Of a DNA stretch of 36,176 bases, positions 33,503-36,176 are shown one piece after another. The stretch covers positions 1 to 36,176 of the forward strand of contig WRMS01000003.1 of NCBI GenBank assembly GCA_009777025.1, given 5' to 3'. Made by a program: the position numbers and the translations under genes. Origin of the DNA: Clostridiales bacterium. GTDB taxonomy: Bacteria; Bacillota; Peptococcia; DRI-13; UBA5745. Position 1 is the stretch's first letter. Each line of letters opens with the position of its first letter. The notes under the pieces were generated by a model. It saw nothing but the letters and a program-made list of their open reading frames with translations, had not been told where the DNA came from and searched no databases.

Positions 33503-34807
33503 ATGAGCGGGAAAACCTATCGCGTTGTGCAGTATTTGAATCAGTTCTTTGCCGGCGAAGGCGGAGAAGAACAAGCGGGCGCGCGCCCCCATTCCATCGA
33601 TGGACCCGTCGGTCCGGGCCGCCTGCTCGAAGAATCCTCAGGCGGCGCTCTTCGCGTAGCCGCTACGGTCATATGCGGCGATAACCGCTTTGTGGAAGAT
33701 CCCCAGGCGGAGGAGGAGCTCCTTTCCATGATAGCCGGCTTTCGTCCGGAAGCCTTTGTCGCGGGGCCTGCTTTTCTGGCGGGGCGTTACGGAGAGGCCT
33801 GTGCGGAGCTATGCAAAGCAGTGCGGGAAAAGCTCGCCATACCCGTGATCACCGGGCTTGCGCCCGCGCATCCTGCCGTAGACAGATACCGGAGCGCCCT
33901 CCGTATCGTGCGGACGGGGGCGAACGCCGCCGATATGCGAAAAAGCATGCCGCTGATGACAGCCGTTCTGCTGAAGGATCTGTGGGAAGAGGAGCTTTCT
34001 CAGGATGAACAGGACGCGCTATTCAAACGCGGCCTGATTGAAAACGCGGTTTTGTCAGAAAACGCGGCCCGGCGTGGAGTGGCTATGCTGCTGGCAAAGC
34101 AGCGGGGAGAAACGTGGCAAAGCGAGATACCCATTCCCGTATTCGATTATTCGCCGCCTGCGCCACCGGTAACTGGACAGCCGCTCAAGGTCGCCCTTGT
34201 GACCGACGGCGGGCTGATGCTGAGAGGCAATCCGGAGAAAATGCCCTCCGGCCGCTGTGTCCGCTACTATACCATCGATCTGCATGACAGAGCGAGTCTC
34301 GATCCTTCCTGGCTGGAAGTGAATCATTTCGGATACGATACCCGCTATGTAGCCGCCGATCCCCATAGGCTGACGCCCTATGATGTGGTCAGAGATTTAG
34401 AAAAGGCAGGGGAGCTTACCCTTCATCCCAGGCTCTTCACGCTGGCAGGCGTAGCCACCGCAGTGGAAAGCGCAGCCGCTATCGGCAGAGGGATAGCCGG
34501 GGAACTCAAGGAAGCGGGAATTCAGGCGGTCATCCTGACCTCCACCTGAGGCACCAGCACGCGCTGCGGTGCAGTGATCGCCAAAGAACTGGACAGAGCC
34601 GGCATTCCGACCGCGCACATCTGTACGATGCTCAATGTATCCAAAGGCATGGGCGGGAATCGCCTGATCCCTTCGCGAAGCGTACTCCACCCCACAGGGG
34701 ACCCTGAACTCTCCCCCGATGAGGAGTACAGCCTGCGTCTGGAGATCGTCAGAAACGCAATCCGCGCCCTGGGGGCGGACATTCAGGCGCCGCAAGTATT
34801 TGAGTGA
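33503..34807 (+). CDS. Selenoprotein: glycine/sarcosine/betaine reductase component B gamma-like subunit (in-frame UGA = Sec)
   Basis: The ORF track splits this gene into 33503-34549 and 34574-34807, but both are in the same frame, joined across TGA at 34547-34549. The junction reads VILTST-U-GTSTRCGAVIAKELDRAGIP, the active site of GrdB/GrdF/GrdH selenoproteins, so the UGA is selenocysteine 349 of a 434-residue protein. Canonical members read U-G-T-C-T-R-C; here the first Cys is Ser and the second is kept. The tail has HICTMLNVSKGMGGNRLIPS, as in the family. A hairpin directly after the UGA can act as SECIS. The RBS is AAAGGAGG. It pairs with the upstream alpha/beta-like gene; grdA, grdC and grdD are not in this window. 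Confidence 0.92.
34551..34572 (+). promoter_or_regulatory. bSECIS-like hairpin after the Sec codon
   Basis: GCACC and GGTGC form the lower stem and AGC/GCT an upper stem around a short ACGC loop, starting two bases after the UGA. Position fits bacterial SECIS elements bound by SelB, though the stem also overlaps codons for conserved residues. Confidence 0.65.
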
Positions 34808-34892
34808 AGCGAAAATCTCCGGACGATTGCGTGATTCTGGATTCCGGACATCCAAATTTTCTAATTGAAATTCTATAGTACATATGATATAC

Positions 34893-34922
34893 TTGACTGC
34901 ATTGTTAATTTTCTACTTTAAT
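34893..34922 (+). promoter_or_regulatory. Probable promoter of the repeat-containing secreted protein
   Basis: TTGACT at 34893-34898, an 18-base spacer, and TTTAAT at 34917-34922 in AT-rich DNA, about 80 bases before the start codon. Confidence 0.55.
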
Positions 34923-35002
34923 ACTGTATTTTTCCACAAACGGATGGAGAACATCATCTTCAACCCGCATTGACAGGAACCATGGAGGAGGGAGAATTCT
35001 TG

Positions 35003-36176
35003 ATGACAAGAAAAATCTTAGCCGTATTTGTTTTAGCAGCCATGATACTCACCGGTATGCCCATGACGGCATGGGCGGGCGGTGTGCAGACAGGGACGAA
35101 TACCGAAATCAATGTCTACGGTTCTGTTATAGAGGGACCCGACAGGCCTGTGCTTGTGCAGCCGATCGGTAACCTGGACGGAAATGGCGATGGCGCGGAA
35201 TTTAACCTGACGATTATCTCACAGAGTGGCTTTGCCGCAGGGGATGAGATATACGTCGCCTCCAGACGGTGTCTTGTGGATTATTTCTATTATTGGGATG
35301 GGCAGGGGAACTGGATTCCTTTTGGCAACGCGCCTGGCGACACGATCGGCAATCCCGGGGAGATGCAGCAAACGGACAGTACGTATGCCCTGCAGATCAC
35401 CTATGGCGATATGCTTCGTCCGGTTGGCAGCAGCGAAACGGTAGCGACAGCGAGAATTAAAGTGGTTTCCGTCGCTGCCGGAGTTTCGCAGATCGTCTTT
35501 GGCAGGGACGCGGCGGATACAGCCACCTATGCCGGGGGTGTGATACCGTTTGACGGGCTTAGCCAAATCATTGGACAAAGAAGTTACCCGGCGGAATATG
35601 CCGCTTCCTTAGGCGGCGGCGTACAGACGGGGACGAATCCCAAAGTCAATGTCTATGGCTCCGTTGTTGAGGGACCCGATAGCGCTGCACCCGTGCAATT
35701 TATTTACAGCTTAGACGGAAATGGCGACGGCGAGGAATTTGATCTGGCAATCCTCTCCGAGAGTGGTTTTGCCGCGGGGGATGAGATATACGTCGCCTCC
35801 AGCCGATATGCAGTCGATTATTTTTTTTATCAGGACGCGCAGGGACGCTGGATCCCTTTTGGTAACGCGCCCGGCGACGAGATTCTCCATCTTAGCAAAA
35901 TGCAGCAAGCAAACAATTCTCATGCTTTGCAGATCACCTATGGCGACATGCTCCGTCCGGTTGATGGCAGCGATACGGTAGCGACAGCGAGAATTAAAGT
36001 GGTTTCCGTCGCAGCCGGGACTTCCCAGATCGTCTTTGGCGCGGACGCGGCGGATACCGCCTCCTATGCCATGGGTGTGACGCCGATTGACGGATTAATC
36101 AGAATTATTGGAGTCAGAAGATATCCGGCCGAATATACTTTTTCATTGGGCGGCGTGCAGACGGGGACGAATACCA
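35003..36176 (+). CDS. Secreted protein with about 179-residue tandem repeats (3' end outside window)
   Basis: This frame is open from ATG 35003 to the end of the window (391 codons) and is missing from the ORF track because it has no stop here. GGAGGAGGGAG lies 8 bases upstream. The N-terminus MTRKILAVFVLAAMILTGMPMTAWA is a signal peptide with an Ala-x-Ala-like cleavage site. The mature part repeats a unit that starts GGVQTGTN, continues NVYGSV-EGPD, then LDGNGDG-EF (a possible Ca-binding loop), SGFAAGDEIYVAS, WIPFGNAPGD, ALQITYGDMLRPV, VATARIKVVSVAAG and QIVFG, and ends YPAEY. Two complete units and the start of a third are visible. I do not recognise the family; surface or extracellular structural use is likely. 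The whole length and any anchor domain lie outside. Confidence 0.85.
   Translation, partial: MTRKILAVFVLAAMILTGMPMTAWAGGVQTGTNTEINVYGSVIEGPDRPVLVQPIGNLDGNGDGAEFNLTIISQSGFAAGDEIYVASRRCLVDYFYYWDGQGNWIPFGNAPGDTIGNPGEMQQTDSTYALQITYGDMLRPVGSSETVATARIKVVSVAAGVSQIVFGRDAADTATYAGGVIPFDGLSQIIGQRSYPAEYAASLGGGVQTGTNPKVNVYGSVVEGPDSAAPVQFIYSLDGNGDGEEFDLAILSESGFAAGDEIYVASSRYAVDYFFYQDAQGRWIPFGNAPGDEILHLSKMQQANNSHALQITYGDMLRPVDGSDTVATARIKVVSVAAGTSQIVFGADAADTASYAMGVTPIDGLIRIIGVRRYPAEYTFSLGGVQTGTNT
35081..36151 (+). repeat. Two full tandem repeats encoding the secreted protein (about 535 bp each)
   Basis: Unit 1 is 35081-35617 (179 codons), unit 2 is 35618-36151 (178 codons), and unit 3 starts at 36152. DNA identity is high in patches, for example the stretch encoding ITYGDMLRPV...VATARIKVVSVAAG, which suggests recent duplication or gene conversion. 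Confidence 0.85.

Noticed and set aside
34574-34807. Separate small gene after the grd-like gamma gene
   Set aside because: It is the same frame continuing past the Sec UGA and carries the conserved C-terminal region of the selenoprotein.

Overview
The window looks like chromosomal DNA from an anaerobic, low-to-mid-GC Gram-positive bacterium of the class Clostridia. Evidence: the nadD-yqeK-rsfS type gene end at the left edge; the yceD-rpmF-plsX-acpP-rnc-smc-ftsY block in Firmicutes order; two T-box leaders; strong AGGAGG-type ribosome binding sites; an H2O-forming NADH oxidase; and a Stickland-type (glycine/sarcosine/betaine reductase-like) selenoprotein gene with an in-frame UGA. I cannot name the genus from sequence alone. 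No rRNA, tRNA or CRISPR array was seen.

Layout. 1-835: 3' end of yqeK, then rsfS. 840-5208 (minus): a soluble hybrid histidine kinase overlapping an upstream methyl-accepting chemotaxis protein with a CZB-like zinc motif. 5209-5844: gene-free region with short repeats and the promoter/operator of the next operon. 5845-7078: SPFH/band-7 membrane protein plus a ribbon-helix-helix protein. 7273-8607: NADH oxidase whose reading frame begins at an ACG where ATG is expected. 8636-11779: a promoter, a T-box leader whose specifier aligns to CTC (Leu), an acyl-CoA synthetase and a TIM-barrel isomerase-like protein. 11829-15375 (minus): a BCCT transporter and a winged-helix/LicC/LicA fusion, which together form a choline uptake, phosphorylation and CTP-activation module with its own promoter and operator-like inverted repeat. 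15431-18559: zinc-ribbon membrane protein, DUF6157-like protein, class I aminotransferase and a small unknown protein. 18627-20062: tandem repeats, promoter, Trp T-box (TGG) and trpS. 20201-24175: accessory stretch with two GNATs, a TnpB C-terminal fragment, a P-loop kinase-like protein, an AbrB-type antitoxin with the decayed start of a PIN toxin, and an AAA-ATPase-like/PD-(D/E)XK protein.

24187-32122 is the conserved core: yceD, rpmF, plsX, acpP, rnc, smc and ftsY, starting at a perfect TTGACA-17-TATAAT promoter. A roughly 130-bp repeat sits directly in front of both rpmF and acpP, and fabD/fabG are not present between plsX and acpP. After ftsY comes a two-gene grd-like unit. One gene is an alpha/beta proprotein homologue in which the expected Asn-Cys pyruvoyl cleavage site reads Asn-Phe. 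The other is a Sec-containing gamma subunit that the ORF track splits at its UGA. The right edge holds the start of a secreted protein built of about 179-residue repeats; it is open to the end of the window and absent from the ORF track.

Most notable: (1) the grd-like pair without the pyruvoyl cysteine; (2) a leucine-type T-box controlling an acyl-CoA synthetase rather than a Leu gene; (3) the operon-internal 130-bp repeats before rpmF and acpP; (4) an ACG start codon in nox; (5) a 40-bp structured dispersed repeat in three places.
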